Assembly: GCA_019414725.1 (NCBI GenBank)
Contig: DXLM01000006.1
Coordinates: forward strand, 6,509 to 70,508
DNA from: Bacteroides sp.
GTDB lineage: Bacteria; Bacteroidota; Bacteroidia; Bacteroidales; Bacteroidaceae
Reading direction: 5' to 3'
DNA length: 64,000 nt
The position numbers were made by a program, and so were the translations under genes. Below, piece after piece: positions 1 to 8,588 of the stretch. How positions within the stretch are numbered: the first letter of the stretch is position 1; each line of letters starts with the position of its first letter. The notes beneath the pieces were generated by a model that worked only from the letters and a program-made list of their open reading frames with translations, was not told the origin of the DNA and searched no databases.

Positions 1-1803
1 CCCGCCCATGATGTGAATGACTATATGCTTGGCGAAAAATATAACTTGCCCAGCATTGATATCTTCAATGATAACGGAACACTGAGCGAAGCTGCCGGAC
101 TGTATGTAGGTATGGACCGTTTTGATGTACGTAAACAGATTGAACAAGACTTGCAATCTGCCGGATTGCTGGAAAAGGTAGAAGCTTATACTAATAAGGT
201 AGGTTTCTCGGAACGTACCAATGTAGCCATCGAACCGAAACTGTCCATGCAGTGGTTCTTGAAGATGCAACATTTTGCAGACATGGCATTGCCTCCTGTA
301 ATGAATGATGAACTGAAATTCTATCCTGCCAAATACAAGAACACCTACAAAAACTGGCTGGAAAATATCAAAGACTGGTGTATCAGCCGCCAGCTTTGGT
401 GGGGACATCGCATTCCGGCATACTTTCTGCCCGAAGGCGGTTATGTAGTAGCCGAAACAGCGGAAGAAGCTTTGAAGTTGGCACAAGAAAAAACCGGTAA
501 TACCAATCTGAAAATGGAAGATTTACGTCAAGACGATGACTGTCTGGACACTTGGTTCTCTTCATGGCTGTGGCCCATTTCTTTATTTAACGGTATCAAT
601 AATCCTAATAATGAAGAAATAAACTACTATTATCCTACTAGTGACTTGGTTACAGGACCGGATATCATTTTCTTCTGGGTGGCACGAATGATTATGGCAG
701 GATATGAATATAAAGGTGATATGCCGTTCAAAAACGTTTATTTCACAGGCATCGTACGCGACAAACTGGGACGTAAGATGTCAAAGTCTTTGGGTAATTC
801 ACCCGACCCGTTGGAACTAATTGACAAGTATGGTGCCGATGGCGTGCGAATGGGTATGATGCTTGCCGCTCCCGCAGGAAACGATATTTTATTTGATGAT
901 GCGTTATGTGAACAAGGACGTAACTTCAATAACAAAATATGGAATGCATTCCGCTTGGTGAAAGGTTGGGAAGTTGCCGATATTGCACAGCCCGAATATG
1001 CAAGACTGGCCACTGAATGGTTTGAATCCATGTTGGCAAAAACAGCTGCAGAAGTAGCTGACTTATTCGGCAAATATCGTTTGAGCGAAGCACTGATGGC
1101 TGTATACAAATTATTCTGGGACGAATTCTCAAGCTGGTATCTGGAAATGATCAAGCCGACATACGGACAACCCATTGACAAAGCGACCTATGAAAAAACT
1201 TTAGGCTTCTTTGATAACTTGCTGAAGTTGCTGCATCCGTTCATGCCTTTCATTACCGAAGAGTTATGGCAACATATATATGACCGCAAAGAAGGGGAAA
1301 GCCTGATGGTCCAGCAATTGAACATTCCGACTGCTTGTAATGAGATTATCGTCAAAGAATTTGAAGTAGTGAAAGAAGTAATCGGTGGTATCCGTACTAT
1401 TCGTTTACAGAAAAACATTGCACAGAAAGAAACTTTGGAGTTGCAAGTAGTAGGTGTAAATCCAGTAGCTACATTCAATCCTGTTATTACTAAATTGTGT
1501 AACCTCTCTTCTATCGAAGCCGTAGAGAATAAAGCTGACGGCTCCGGCTCATTTATGGTAGGTACCACTGAATATGCCATACCATTGGGCAATTTAATCA
1601 ACACAGAAGAAGAACTGGCAAAACTGGAGGCTGATTTAAAATATCAGGAAGGCTTTTTGCAAAGTGTATTGAAAAAATTAAGCAATGAAAAATTTGTCAG
1701 CAAAGCACCAGCCAACGTTATTGATATGGAACGTAAGAAACAGGCTGATGCAGAAAGCAAAATAGCTTCTTTAAAAGAAAGTATTGCTGCTCTGAAAAAA
1801 TAA
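1..1803 (+). CDS. valS: Valine--tRNA ligase, 3' part (5' end outside window)
   Basis: Class Ia aminoacyl-tRNA synthetase that charges tRNA-Val in the cytoplasm. The reading frame is open from base 1 (PAHDVNDYMLGEKY), so the GTG at 13 is internal and the true start lies upstream; the HIGH motif is not in the window. The signature KMSKS lies at 775-789 within GRKMSKSLGNSPDPL, and a tryptophan-rich catalytic-core segment (CISRQLWWGHRIPAYF) precedes it. An anticodon-binding helical domain follows, and the last 65 residues or so form the charged coiled coil typical of ValRS. A hairpin at 1812-1850 follows the stop. Identification is secure; only completeness is limited. Confidence 0.97.
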   Translation, partial: PAHDVNDYMLGEKYNLPSIDIFNDNGTLSEAAGLYVGMDRFDVRKQIEQDLQSAGLLEKVEAYTNKVGFSERTNVAIEPKLSMQWFLKMQHFADMALPPVMNDELKFYPAKYKNTYKNWLENIKDWCISRQLWWGHRIPAYFLPEGGYVVAETAEEALKLAQEKTGNTNLKMEDLRQDDDCLDTWFSSWLWPISLFNGINNPNNEEINYYYPTSDLVTGPDIIFFWVARMIMAGYEYKGDMPFKNVYFTGIVRDKLGRKMSKSLGNSPDPLELIDKYGADGVRMGMMLAAPAGNDILFDDALCEQGRNFNNKIWNAFRLVKGWEVADIAQPEYARLATEWFESMLAKTAAEVADLFGKYRLSEALMAVYKLFWDEFSSWYLEMIKPTYGQPIDKATYEKTLGFFDNLLKLLHPFMPFITEELWQHIYDRKEGESLMVQQLNIPTACNEIIVKEFEVVKEVIGGIRTIRLQKNIAQKETLELQVVGVNPVATFNPVITKLCNLSSIEAVENKADGSGSFMVGTTEYAIPLGNLINTEEELAKLEADLKYQEGFLQSVLKKLSNEKFVSKAPANVIDMERKKQADAESKIASLKESIAALKK

Positions 1804-1811
1804 AAAAATAT

Positions 1812-1850
1812 ACCGCTTTACAGAGATTGCAACATTCTATGTAAAGCGGT
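1812..1850 (+). terminator. Hairpin terminator after valS
   Basis: Perfect 10-bp stem accgctttac/gtaaagcggt with a 19-nt loop, 9 nt after the valS stop codon. A T-rich stretch follows a few bases later (1858-1866). It probably ends valS transcription. Confidence 0.7.
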
Positions 1851-1868
1851 CATCACTTCTTTTTTAAT

Positions 1869-1958
1869 AAAGAGATGTGTCAAAAGTAATTCTGCTATTG
1901 TCTTGCTGCAAAGCTCGGATAGTTTTGATAATTACTTCAAATTTTGACACATCTCTTT
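1869..1958. repeat. Long inverted repeat between valS and the DUF6249 gene
   Basis: A 17-bp perfect stem, 1869-1885 against 1942-1958 (aaagagatgtgtcaaaa/ttttgacacatctcttt). A second short inner stem is formed by gtaat (1886-1890) and attac (1931-1935). The loop is 56 nt or less. T-runs sit outside both ends, so it could act as a bidirectional terminator for the convergent genes valS and 1984-2424. Confidence 0.6.
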
Positions 1959-1983
1959 CTTTTTTCTAATTGTCTTTCATTAT

Positions 1984-2424
1984 TCAACGGGTATGATCTT
2001 TCCTGTTTTTCTGAGAAATTTTCAATTCTACTATAAAAGCAACTACCAAGCCCAAACCACCAAAAAGCAAGACATTTGCACCATAAATCAATGAAGTTAA
2101 CTCGCTCATGCGCCAATTACGCTCTGTGAAATAATCGGGAACCGTGGTTACACAAATAATATAACCAGTCAACAACCCTAGTCCCATACCCAGCAACAAA
2201 CAGCCAAATTTCAAGGCCGAGAAAGAAATCGGGGAAGATGACATGAAAGGAGTTCCTACAGGAAGAGGCAGGCTAAGCCTGTTCCCCAACATGGAAGGAT
2301 CTAACTTGTCTCCCAATTTTTCTATCATAGTAAGACGCTCTTTCTTACCAACAAAAAGTTCAAATAATTTGTAGATTCCTAATGTAATGATACCTACAAC
2401 AATCCAACCGGTAATGTAACCCAT
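1984..2424 (-). CDS. DUF6249-like membrane protein
   Basis: A 146-residue protein of unknown function. Three hydrophobic segments are visible: residues about 2-22 (starting MGYITGWIVVGIITLG), 70-92 (LKFGCLLLGMGLGLLTGYII) and 112-134 (IYGANVLLFGGLGLVVAFIV). They are separated by a charged loop (KKERLTMIEKLGDKLDP) and followed by a basic C-terminus. The arrangement resembles the DUF6249 family often found beside ECF sigma genes in Bacteroides. It is divergent from the sigma-factor operon starting at 2569 and shares its intergenic region. The family assignment is from memory of the pattern, so moderate. Confidence 0.7.
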   Translation of the reverse strand: MGYITGWIVVGIITLGIYKLFELFVGKKERLTMIEKLGDKLDPSMLGNRLSLPLPVGTPFMSSSPISFSALKFGCLLLGMGLGLLTGYIICVTTVPDYFTERNWRMSELTSLIYGANVLLFGGLGLVVAFIVELKISQKNRKDHTR

Positions 2425-2467
2425 AATTTATTCGTATTTAAGTTATTAATTTTGTTCCTTTGTATTC

Positions 2468-2561
2468 ATTAGACGCTGCGTAGCCAAAGAGGTTACACTT
2501 TTGAGAAAGAAAAAAATATTTTCTCTTTTTATGTAACCTCTCTCCCAGCCCTGCGTCTAAT
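2468..2561. repeat. 94-bp nested inverted repeat upstream of the sigma-factor gene
   Basis: Three concentric inverted repeats share one centre: attagacgc (2468-2476)/gcgtctaat (2553-2561), agaggttaca (2488-2497)/tgtaacctct (2532-2541), and gagaaa/ttttctc around 2503-2525. A Bacteroidetes -7-like box TAATTTTG lies at 2447-2454, so the structure would fall in the 5' UTR, ending 7 nt before the ATG at 2569. It may be an RNA regulatory structure, an operator or a MITE-like remnant. Confidence 0.7.
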
Positions 2562-2568
2562 AGACAAA

Positions 2569-3114
2569 ATGGAAAACGACGAAACACATATTATTCATAG
2601 GATATTAAAAGGAGAAACTTCTCTCTACGAATACTTCTTGGATAAATACAGTCAGCAAGTATTTATCTTGATTATACGCATCGTGGAGAATCAGGAGGAT
2701 GCGGAAGAGTTGACCCAGGATACGTTCTTGAAAGCCTTTGAACATCTTTCGTCGTTTAAAGCAGAGAGTAGTTTCTCTACATGGATATACCGCATTGCAT
2801 ATAACACCGCCATATCGGCAACCAGAAAAAGAAAACAAGAGTTAATTGTTATGGACAGTGCCATGTTAATGAATATATCCGACCAGCAAATAGACGATGC
2901 CCTGAATGATGAAAGCGGGGAACGGGTAGGAAAGCTCAATAAGGCCATCAAGAAACTGGATGCAGAAGAACGCGCCTTGATTTCCCTATTTTATAATGAA
3001 GAGAAAACTATCGGTGAAATCGCTCTTATCCTGGGACTGACGGAAAGCAATGCAAAAGTAAAATTGCATCGAATAAGAAAAAAATTATATATACTCATAA
3101 CAGAAGCAGAATGA
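2569..3114 (+). CDS. ECF-type RNA polymerase sigma factor
   Basis: A sigma-70 family extracytoplasmic-function factor of 181 residues. Region 2 covers about residues 20-90, with the core-binding segment NQEDAEELTQDTFLKAFEHL and the -10-recognition part SSFSTWIYRIAYNTA. Region 4 covers about 125-178, with the helix-turn-helix TIGEIALILGLTESNAKVKL. The stop overlaps the start of the next gene (ATGA at 3111-3114), so the two are translationally coupled. It is not beside a FecR-type anti-sigma gene, so it is not an obvious SusC-type regulator. A large nested hairpin sits directly in front of the start codon. Confidence 0.93.
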   Translation: MENDETHIIHRILKGETSLYEYFLDKYSQQVFILIIRIVENQEDAEELTQDTFLKAFEHLSSFKAESSFSTWIYRIAYNTAISATRKRKQELIVMDSAMLMNISDQQIDDALNDESGERVGKLNKAIKKLDAEERALISLFYNEEKTIGEIALILGLTESNAKVKLHRIRKKLYILITEAE

Positions 3115-3488
3115 ACGAGAAACAAAAAGATAAAGGATTAATGAAGGCTGTAAAAGAACAGCCCCAATTCCGGCTGACCTCCAATTTTACTTTCCGCACC
3201 ATGCAGAAAGTAGAGGAAGCTATACTCTTACGTGAAAAGAAACAGGAGAGAAAGATGTTACTAGCTACTATTGCTGCTTCTCTATTCTTAATAATAAGCG
3301 GCAGCATCGGTCTGTATATTTATTTTGGAAAGCACATTAAGGAAACTATGTATCATGCATTTCTTGCTGGCAGTCATGTTTTAAAAATACAAATTCCTCT
3401 CATTTATCTGCTATTCATCATAACTATACCCTTATTCATGGTTTTTGACCGATGGATGAGAAAACAATATTTTAAACGCCACTCTTGA
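3111..3488 (+). CDS. Small two-TM membrane protein, possible anti-sigma partner
   Basis: A 125-residue protein overlapping the sigma-factor gene by 4 nt. A charged cytoplasmic N-terminus of about 45 residues contains the segment FRLTSNFTFRTMQKVEEA. Two transmembrane helices follow, at about residues 46-70 (LLATIAASLFLIISGSIGLY) and 92-113 (IPLIYLLFIITIPLFMV), then a basic tail. The coupling and topology (soluble N-terminus, membrane anchor) fit a membrane anti-sigma factor, but no known anti-sigma domain is recognisable. The role is therefore inferred from position only. Confidence 0.75.
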   Translation: MNEKQKDKGLMKAVKEQPQFRLTSNFTFRTMQKVEEAILLREKKQERKMLLATIAASLFLIISGSIGLYIYFGKHIKETMYHAFLAGSHVLKIQIPLIYLLFIITIPLFMVFDRWMRKQYFKRHS

Positions 3489-3519
3489 AAAAACATTTTC
3501 CTCACCTATGATATAAAAA

Positions 3520-3548
3520 AGCATCGGAAACTTTACTATCCCGATGCT
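3520..3548. terminator. Convergent terminator hairpin
   Basis: An 8-bp stem agcatcgg (3520-3527)/ccgatgct (3541-3548), flanked by A-rich and T-rich runs on either side. It lies between the convergent sigma-factor operon and the gene at 3562-4011 and can serve both directions. Confidence 0.75.
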
Positions 3549-3561
3549 CCTATTATTTTAT

Positions 3562-4011
3562 CTATTTTTCAAGCAAGTCTTTTAAAAATGCATCCAATTC
3601 TTCATCCAAACCCTTTAAAAGTTCATCATTCAGCAATAAAGTGTCTTCATCATCTATCAATAAAAGTTCGGTTACAGTTTCCCTATCCTCATCAACCAAA
3701 ACAAAAGAATAAGGCTTCATTATAGCTAACTTATCCAAAACTCCCGTATCTTTCAATGCGTTGATCTCCCCACGAAGTATACGCTCTACTATTGTATAAA
3801 AATCATCTTCACTATAATCCACCCACTCTTCAATTATGGTACGTGACAATTCTTCGTCATCATCATTAAAAATAACTAATTCACCACTGTCCTGCTTAGG
3901 CTGCAAATGGATATCGGTGACTACCGTTCTCTCTCCATCCGCTATATATTTATCAACCGCTTCCCGAAGCGAAGACGCAATAGAAGCATGTGACTGTGCA
4001 CTGAGTTTCAT
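3562..4011 (-). CDS. Conserved acidic hypothetical protein
   Basis: A 149-residue cytoplasmic protein with no signal peptide or membrane segment. It is strongly acidic throughout, with runs such as FNDDDEELS, LLIDDEDTLLLNDELL and a C-terminal helix GLDEELDAFLKDLLEK. I do not recognise a family with a known function. Upstream, on its own strand, is a consensus -7 box (TACTTTTG; plus-strand 4043-4050), so it is probably a single-gene transcription unit. No catalytic motif is visible; an adaptor or protein-binding role is only a guess from the composition. Confidence 0.8.
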   Translation of the reverse strand: MKLSAQSHASIASSLREAVDKYIADGERTVVTDIHLQPKQDSGELVIFNDDDEELSRTIIEEWVDYSEDDFYTIVERILRGEINALKDTGVLDKLAIMKPYSFVLVDEDRETVTELLLIDDEDTLLLNDELLKGLDEELDAFLKDLLEK

Positions 4012-4081
4012 ACCAAAATCAATTTTATATATTATTTATATCCAAAAGTACAAAAAAAATCTTTCTCTCAACACTTATTCT

Positions 4082-5074
4082 CTAAAAATTATCATCAAAA
4101 CGTTTCATTTGTATTCTCAATTGGGATAGCTTACTCTCTCTTTTCTCTAACTCCAATGAATAAAAGGCTATCAATTGTTCATCCCTGCTGCCTGATTTCA
4201 CCAAATTCTTCGCTTTACCCAACCATTCCTTGGCCTGTTCTACATTATCCTTTATTTCATAATATAGTGCAATATTAAAAGCCGCTTTCATCTTTTGCTG
4301 GCCTTTTCTCTTCTCATAGGCTATCTTCCACTGACTATACGCTTCATCCCAATTGTTCTCACGAAGATATACACCGGCATCGCGCATTTCAATATTCCCG
4401 CCATCGTAATAAAAACGAGCCACCTCATCCCAATGTGGCAACAGATGTTCTACTGGAATAGAAGCGGCATATTCCGAAGCTTCTTTTACTATCTTCCGGT
4501 CAGAAAGAGCTGGTTCTATTTCCCAGGAAATGGTATCTTGCTTGGCAACTACAAACAAAGGTTTATCACGATTGGGAATATATACTCTAACAATCGGAGA
4601 TATAATTCCATCTACAGCATCTATAGGCATAGGAAAATCCGGATAGAACAGTACGCCGGGCTTAGTCTGAATATGAATACGATCAAAAGACAATATCATA
4701 TCCACTCCCAAGTCCTCGCTCAGTTTCCGTACTTCCTCTTTAGTCAGAATGACATTAACCCGTGGCACTTTATCCTGTGCCCGGAATACAGAATCACAGA
4801 TAATGACCTGATCGAAATAATTCACATTGGCAATATTCTCTGCCAAAGCTTCGGATGCCACTTTACCATCGCCTTCCAACTCACTGCTCAGTATTTCATG
4901 ATTATCTTTAGTTTTCAGTACAGGCATATTGTTTATCACAGCCACTTTTCTCACAGCATCCGGAAAACTGACATCGGCTGCCTGTAACTGGTCAAAAGAT
5001 ATGGTCTGCAAACTGCTGCAGGAAGCAAAAAGTGTCCCGGCAACTAGAATTATTAATGAGGCGGATCTTTTCAT
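4082..5074 (-). CDS. DUF6340-like lipoprotein with a TPR-like C-terminus
   Basis: A 330-residue exported lipoprotein: the signal peptide MKRSASLIILVAGTLFASC ends in a lipobox with Cys19. The central part (about 45-215) resembles the Bacteroidetes DUF6340 family. The C-terminal part (about 228-315) contains helical, tetratricopeptide-like repeats (LRENNWDEAYSQWKIAYE; AAFNIALYYEIKDNVEQAKEW). Such proteins are presumed periplasmic or outer-membrane anchored; the function is unknown. A -7 box TATTTTTG (plus-strand 5097-5104) lies just upstream. The lipoprotein call is secure, the family call moderate. Confidence 0.8.
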   Translation of the reverse strand: MKRSASLIILVAGTLFASCSSLQTISFDQLQAADVSFPDAVRKVAVINNMPVLKTKDNHEILSSELEGDGKVASEALAENIANVNYFDQVIICDSVFRAQDKVPRVNVILTKEEVRKLSEDLGVDMILSFDRIHIQTKPGVLFYPDFPMPIDAVDGIISPIVRVYIPNRDKPLFVVAKQDTISWEIEPALSDRKIVKEASEYAASIPVEHLLPHWDEVARFYYDGGNIEMRDAGVYLRENNWDEAYSQWKIAYEKRKGQQKMKAAFNIALYYEIKDNVEQAKEWLGKAKNLVKSGSRDEQLIAFYSLELEKRESKLSQLRIQMKRFDDNF

Positions 5075-5143
5075 ATTATCATTTTTTCTTAGGGAACAAA
5101 AATACGCTTATTTATGTAAGAAGTAAGTTAAAAGGAATAAAAA

Positions 5144-5177
5144 AAACGTCCGGGTAGTAAATTCTACCCGAACGTTT
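5144..5177 (-). terminator. Terminator after secA
   Basis: A 14-bp stem, 5144-5157 against 5164-5177, with a 6-nt loop and one G-T wobble on the minus strand. On the minus strand it is followed by a run of T (plus-strand A-run 5139-5146). It lies about 20 nt beyond the secA stop codon. Confidence 0.85.
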
Positions 5178-5196
5178 CTATAATAATCGTTATTTA

Positions 5197-8100
5197 TCAC
5201 GCATTTTGCCCGTGACAGTTCTTATATTTCTTACCGCTTCCGCAAGGACAAGGATCGTTACGACCCACTGTCTTTTCCGCACGAACCGGCTCACGCTTTA
5301 CCTCGCGGGTGTCATGTTCGGCAGCAGCTTGCTGGTGAGGATCACTTAAATCCTGCTTTTCCTCTCTATACTGTTGACGAGGAGCCTGCGGTTCGGGAGC
5401 AGCTTCACGAACTTGTTCCGGTTCTTGAACCGGGATTTGTCCACGCATCAATACAGAAATGGTATTGTTATTGATCTTATTTACCATGTTGTCAAACAAA
5501 TTGACAGATTCCAACTTAAAGATCAGCAGCGGATCTTTCTGCTCATAGCTAGCATTCTGTACAGAATGTTTCAGTTCATCCAGTTCACGCAGGTTTTCTT
5601 TCCATGCATCATCAATAGTATGAAGCAGAATCGCCTTCTCAAATGACTTCACAATCTCCTTGCCTTCTGTTTCATAAGCCGCCTTCAAGTTGACAGAGAT
5701 ATTATACAAGCGTTTGCCATCCGTAATAGGAATCATGATGTTTTCGTACATATGTCCTTGCATCTCATATACCTGTTTGATAACGGGATTGGCAATCTGG
5801 GCCATACGGTCTGTCTTGCGCTTGAAGTTGTTCATTGCCGCTTCAAAGGTTTTCTCAGCAAGATCTTCTTTTCTCATCTTGTTGTACTCCTCTTCTGTGA
5901 ATGGTACTTCCATTGCCAATGTCTGCAATATTTCCATCTTCACATTATCAAAGTCGCCCAATTCTACAGCATAAGCGCAACGATCCCAAATCATATTCAC
6001 GATATCCATACCGATACGCTCACCCATCAAGGCATGACGACGTTTGGTATAAACAGCCACACGCTGTTTGTTCATCACATCATCATATTCCAGCAAGCGT
6101 TTACGAATACCAAAGTTATTTTCTTCCACTTTCTTCTGAGCACGTTCAATGGAATTTGAAATCATCTTGTGCTCAATCATCTCACCTTCTTTGAAGCCAA
6201 GTTTATCCATTACACTGGCAATACGATCTGAAGAGAACAAACGCATCAAATCATCTTCCAATGATACAAAGAACACAGATGAACCCGGATCCCCTTGACG
6301 ACCGGCACGACCACGCAACTGACGGTCCACGCGGCGACTTTCATGACGTTCCGTACCGATAATAGCCAAACCGCCCGCAGCTTTCACTTCCGGACTCAGC
6401 TTAATGTCGGTACCACGACCTGCCATGTTGGTAGCAATAGTCACGATACTCTTCTGACCTGCCTGTGCCACAATATCCGCCTCTCTTTGATGCAGTTTCG
6501 CATTCAACACATTATGCTCAATCTTGCGCATTGCAAGCATTTTGCTCAACATTTCAGAGATTTCCACCGAAGTGGTACCTACCAGAACAGGACGTCCTTC
6601 TTTTACCATTTCTTCAATCTCTTCGATGACAGCTTTATACTTCTCACGTTTTGTCTTATAAACGCGATCATTCATATCTTTACGGGCAATAGGACGATTC
6701 GTCGGAATAACAACGACATCCAATTTATAAATATCCCAAAGTTCTCCCGCTTCCGTTTCCGCTGTACCGGTCATACCCGACAATTTATGATACATACGGA
6801 AATAGTTCTGTAAAGTGATGGTAGCAAAGGTCTGGGTAGCAGCTTCCACCTTCACGCCTTCTTTGGCCTCAATAGCCTGATGCAAACCGTCAGAATAACG
6901 ACGGCCTTCCATAATACGTCCTGTCTGTTCGTCAACAATCTTAACCTGTCCGTCGATTACAACATATTCGTCATCCTTTTCGAACATGGCATAAGCCTTC
7001 AGCAACTGGTTGATAGTGTGTACGCGTTCAGACTTGATAGCGTAATTTGTCATCAGTTCATCTTTCTTGGCCAGTTTTTCTTCTTCTGTCAAATCTGTCT
7101 CATTTTCCAAAGCAGACAATTGGGAAGTAATATCAGGCAAAACGAATAAAGTAGGATCTGCCGCATTTCCTGTAATCAAGTCAATACCTTTGTCGGTCAA
7201 ATCTACGCTGTTTTGCTTTTCATCAATTACGAAATACAATGGATCAGTGGCCTCAGGCATACGCTTGTTATTCTGTTCCATATAAATTTCCTCTGTCTTC
7301 AGCATACCTGCCTTAATACCTTGTTCACTTAGGAACTTGATTAACGGCTTATTTTTGGGCAGTGCCTTATGACTACGGAACAATGCCAAAAATCCCTCTT
7401 CCTGATCTTTCTTGTCATCCGATGCAATCAAGCGTTTGGCATCGGCCAAATATTGGGTAGCCAACTTTTTCTGAGCTTCAAACAGACGCTCTACCAAAGG
7501 ACGGAGTTGCTCAAACAACTGATCCTCACCTTTAGGAACAGGACCAGAAATAATCAACGGAGTACGAGCATCGTCAATCAATACAGAGTCCACCTCATCG
7601 ACAATAGCATAATTATGTTTACGCTGCACCAAGTCTTTTGGACTGACAGCCATATTGTCACGCAAGTAATCGAAACCGAATTCATTATTCGTACCGAAAG
7701 TGATATCGGCCATATAAGCTCTGCGGCGTGCATCAGAATTGGGCTGGTGTTTATCAATACAGTCCACACTCAATCCATGGAACTGATACAATGGCCCCAT
7801 CCATTCCGAGTCACGTTTTGACAAGTAATCATTAACAGTAACTACATGTACGCCATTACCGGTCAGTGCATTCAAAAACACAGGCAAAGTGGCTACCAAC
7901 GTCTTACCTTCACCAGTAGCCATTTCGGCAATCTTGCCTTTATGTAACACTACACCACCGAATAACTGCACATCGTAATGCACCATGCTCCATACCATGT
8001 CATTACCACCAGCAATCCAATGGTTCTGCCAAATCGCCTTATCGCCCTCAATACGCACAAAATCTTTTCCCTGAGCAGCCAGTTCACGGTCAAAATCGGT

Positions 8101-8493
8101 AGCGGTTACAACCAATTCCGGATTTTCAGAAAAACGGCGTGCAGTGTCTTTTACAATGGCAAAAGCCTGCGGAAGTACATCATCCAGTGCTTTTTCATAT
8201 TTTTCCAGCACTTCTTTTTCCAGTTTGTCTATCTGCGCGAAGATGCCCTCACGATCTTCCAGTTCTGTAGTTTCGATAGTACCTTTCAATTCTTCTATCT
8301 TCTTTTGTTCCTCAGCAGCCGAATCAGAAATGTACTTCTTTAATTCTACTGTTTTTGCACGAAGCTCGTCATTGCTCAATTTGGCAATTTCCGGATAAAC
8401 AGCCTTTATTTTATCAACCCATGGCTTGATTTCTTTCATGTCACGAGTGGCCTTATTTCCAAACAATTTGCCAATAAATTCATTAAATCCCAT
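5197..8493 (-). CDS. secA: Preprotein translocase ATPase SecA
   Basis: Motor ATPase that drives unfolded preproteins through SecYEG at the inner membrane. At 1098 residues it is longer than the 901-residue E. coli protein, as usual in Bacteroidetes, mainly because of insertions after NBD1. Walker A is GEGKT (residues 194-198 in MATGEGKTLV), and the DEAD-type Walker B is DEVDSVLIDDART (about 299). The second helicase domain has ATNMAGRGTDIKL and RRVDRQLRGRAGRQGDPG. A Pro/Gln/Glu-rich linker leads to a C-terminal SEC-C zinc motif (CPCGSGKKYKNCH, last 20 residues). A -7 box TAACTTTG lies upstream (plus-strand 8542-8549). It is flanked by hairpins and probably transcribed alone. Confidence 0.99.
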   Translation of the reverse strand: MGFNEFIGKLFGNKATRDMKEIKPWVDKIKAVYPEIAKLSNDELRAKTVELKKYISDSAAEEQKKIEELKGTIETTELEDREGIFAQIDKLEKEVLEKYEKALDDVLPQAFAIVKDTARRFSENPELVVTATDFDRELAAQGKDFVRIEGDKAIWQNHWIAGGNDMVWSMVHYDVQLFGGVVLHKGKIAEMATGEGKTLVATLPVFLNALTGNGVHVVTVNDYLSKRDSEWMGPLYQFHGLSVDCIDKHQPNSDARRRAYMADITFGTNNEFGFDYLRDNMAVSPKDLVQRKHNYAIVDEVDSVLIDDARTPLIISGPVPKGEDQLFEQLRPLVERLFEAQKKLATQYLADAKRLIASDDKKDQEEGFLALFRSHKALPKNKPLIKFLSEQGIKAGMLKTEEIYMEQNNKRMPEATDPLYFVIDEKQNSVDLTDKGIDLITGNAADPTLFVLPDITSQLSALENETDLTEEEKLAKKDELMTNYAIKSERVHTINQLLKAYAMFEKDDEYVVIDGQVKIVDEQTGRIMEGRRYSDGLHQAIEAKEGVKVEAATQTFATITLQNYFRMYHKLSGMTGTAETEAGELWDIYKLDVVVIPTNRPIARKDMNDRVYKTKREKYKAVIEEIEEMVKEGRPVLVGTTSVEISEMLSKMLAMRKIEHNVLNAKLHQREADIVAQAGQKSIVTIATNMAGRGTDIKLSPEVKAAGGLAIIGTERHESRRVDRQLRGRAGRQGDPGSSVFFVSLEDDLMRLFSSDRIASVMDKLGFKEGEMIEHKMISNSIERAQKKVEENNFGIRKRLLEYDDVMNKQRVAVYTKRRHALMGERIGMDIVNMIWDRCAYAVELGDFDNVKMEILQTLAMEVPFTEEEYNKMRKEDLAEKTFEAAMNNFKRKTDRMAQIANPVIKQVYEMQGHMYENIMIPITDGKRLYNISVNLKAAYETEGKEIVKSFEKAILLHTIDDAWKENLRELDELKHSVQNASYEQKDPLLIFKLESVNLFDNMVNKINNNTISVLMRGQIPVQEPEQVREAAPEPQAPRQQYREEKQDLSDPHQQAAAEHDTREVKREPVRAEKTVGRNDPCPCGSGKKYKNCHGQNA

Positions 8494-8588
8494 TGTATTT
8501 TTTGTTTTTATTATTTTCTAATTTGATTACTTTTGAAAGTGCAAAGTTACAATAAAATGCTGATTTATTTGCACTTCTCTCCTTAATA

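Noticed and set aside
13..15. GTG at 13 as the start of valS
   Set aside because: The frame is open to base 1 and the upstream codons (PAHD) fit the conserved ValRS segment, so the gene begins outside the window.
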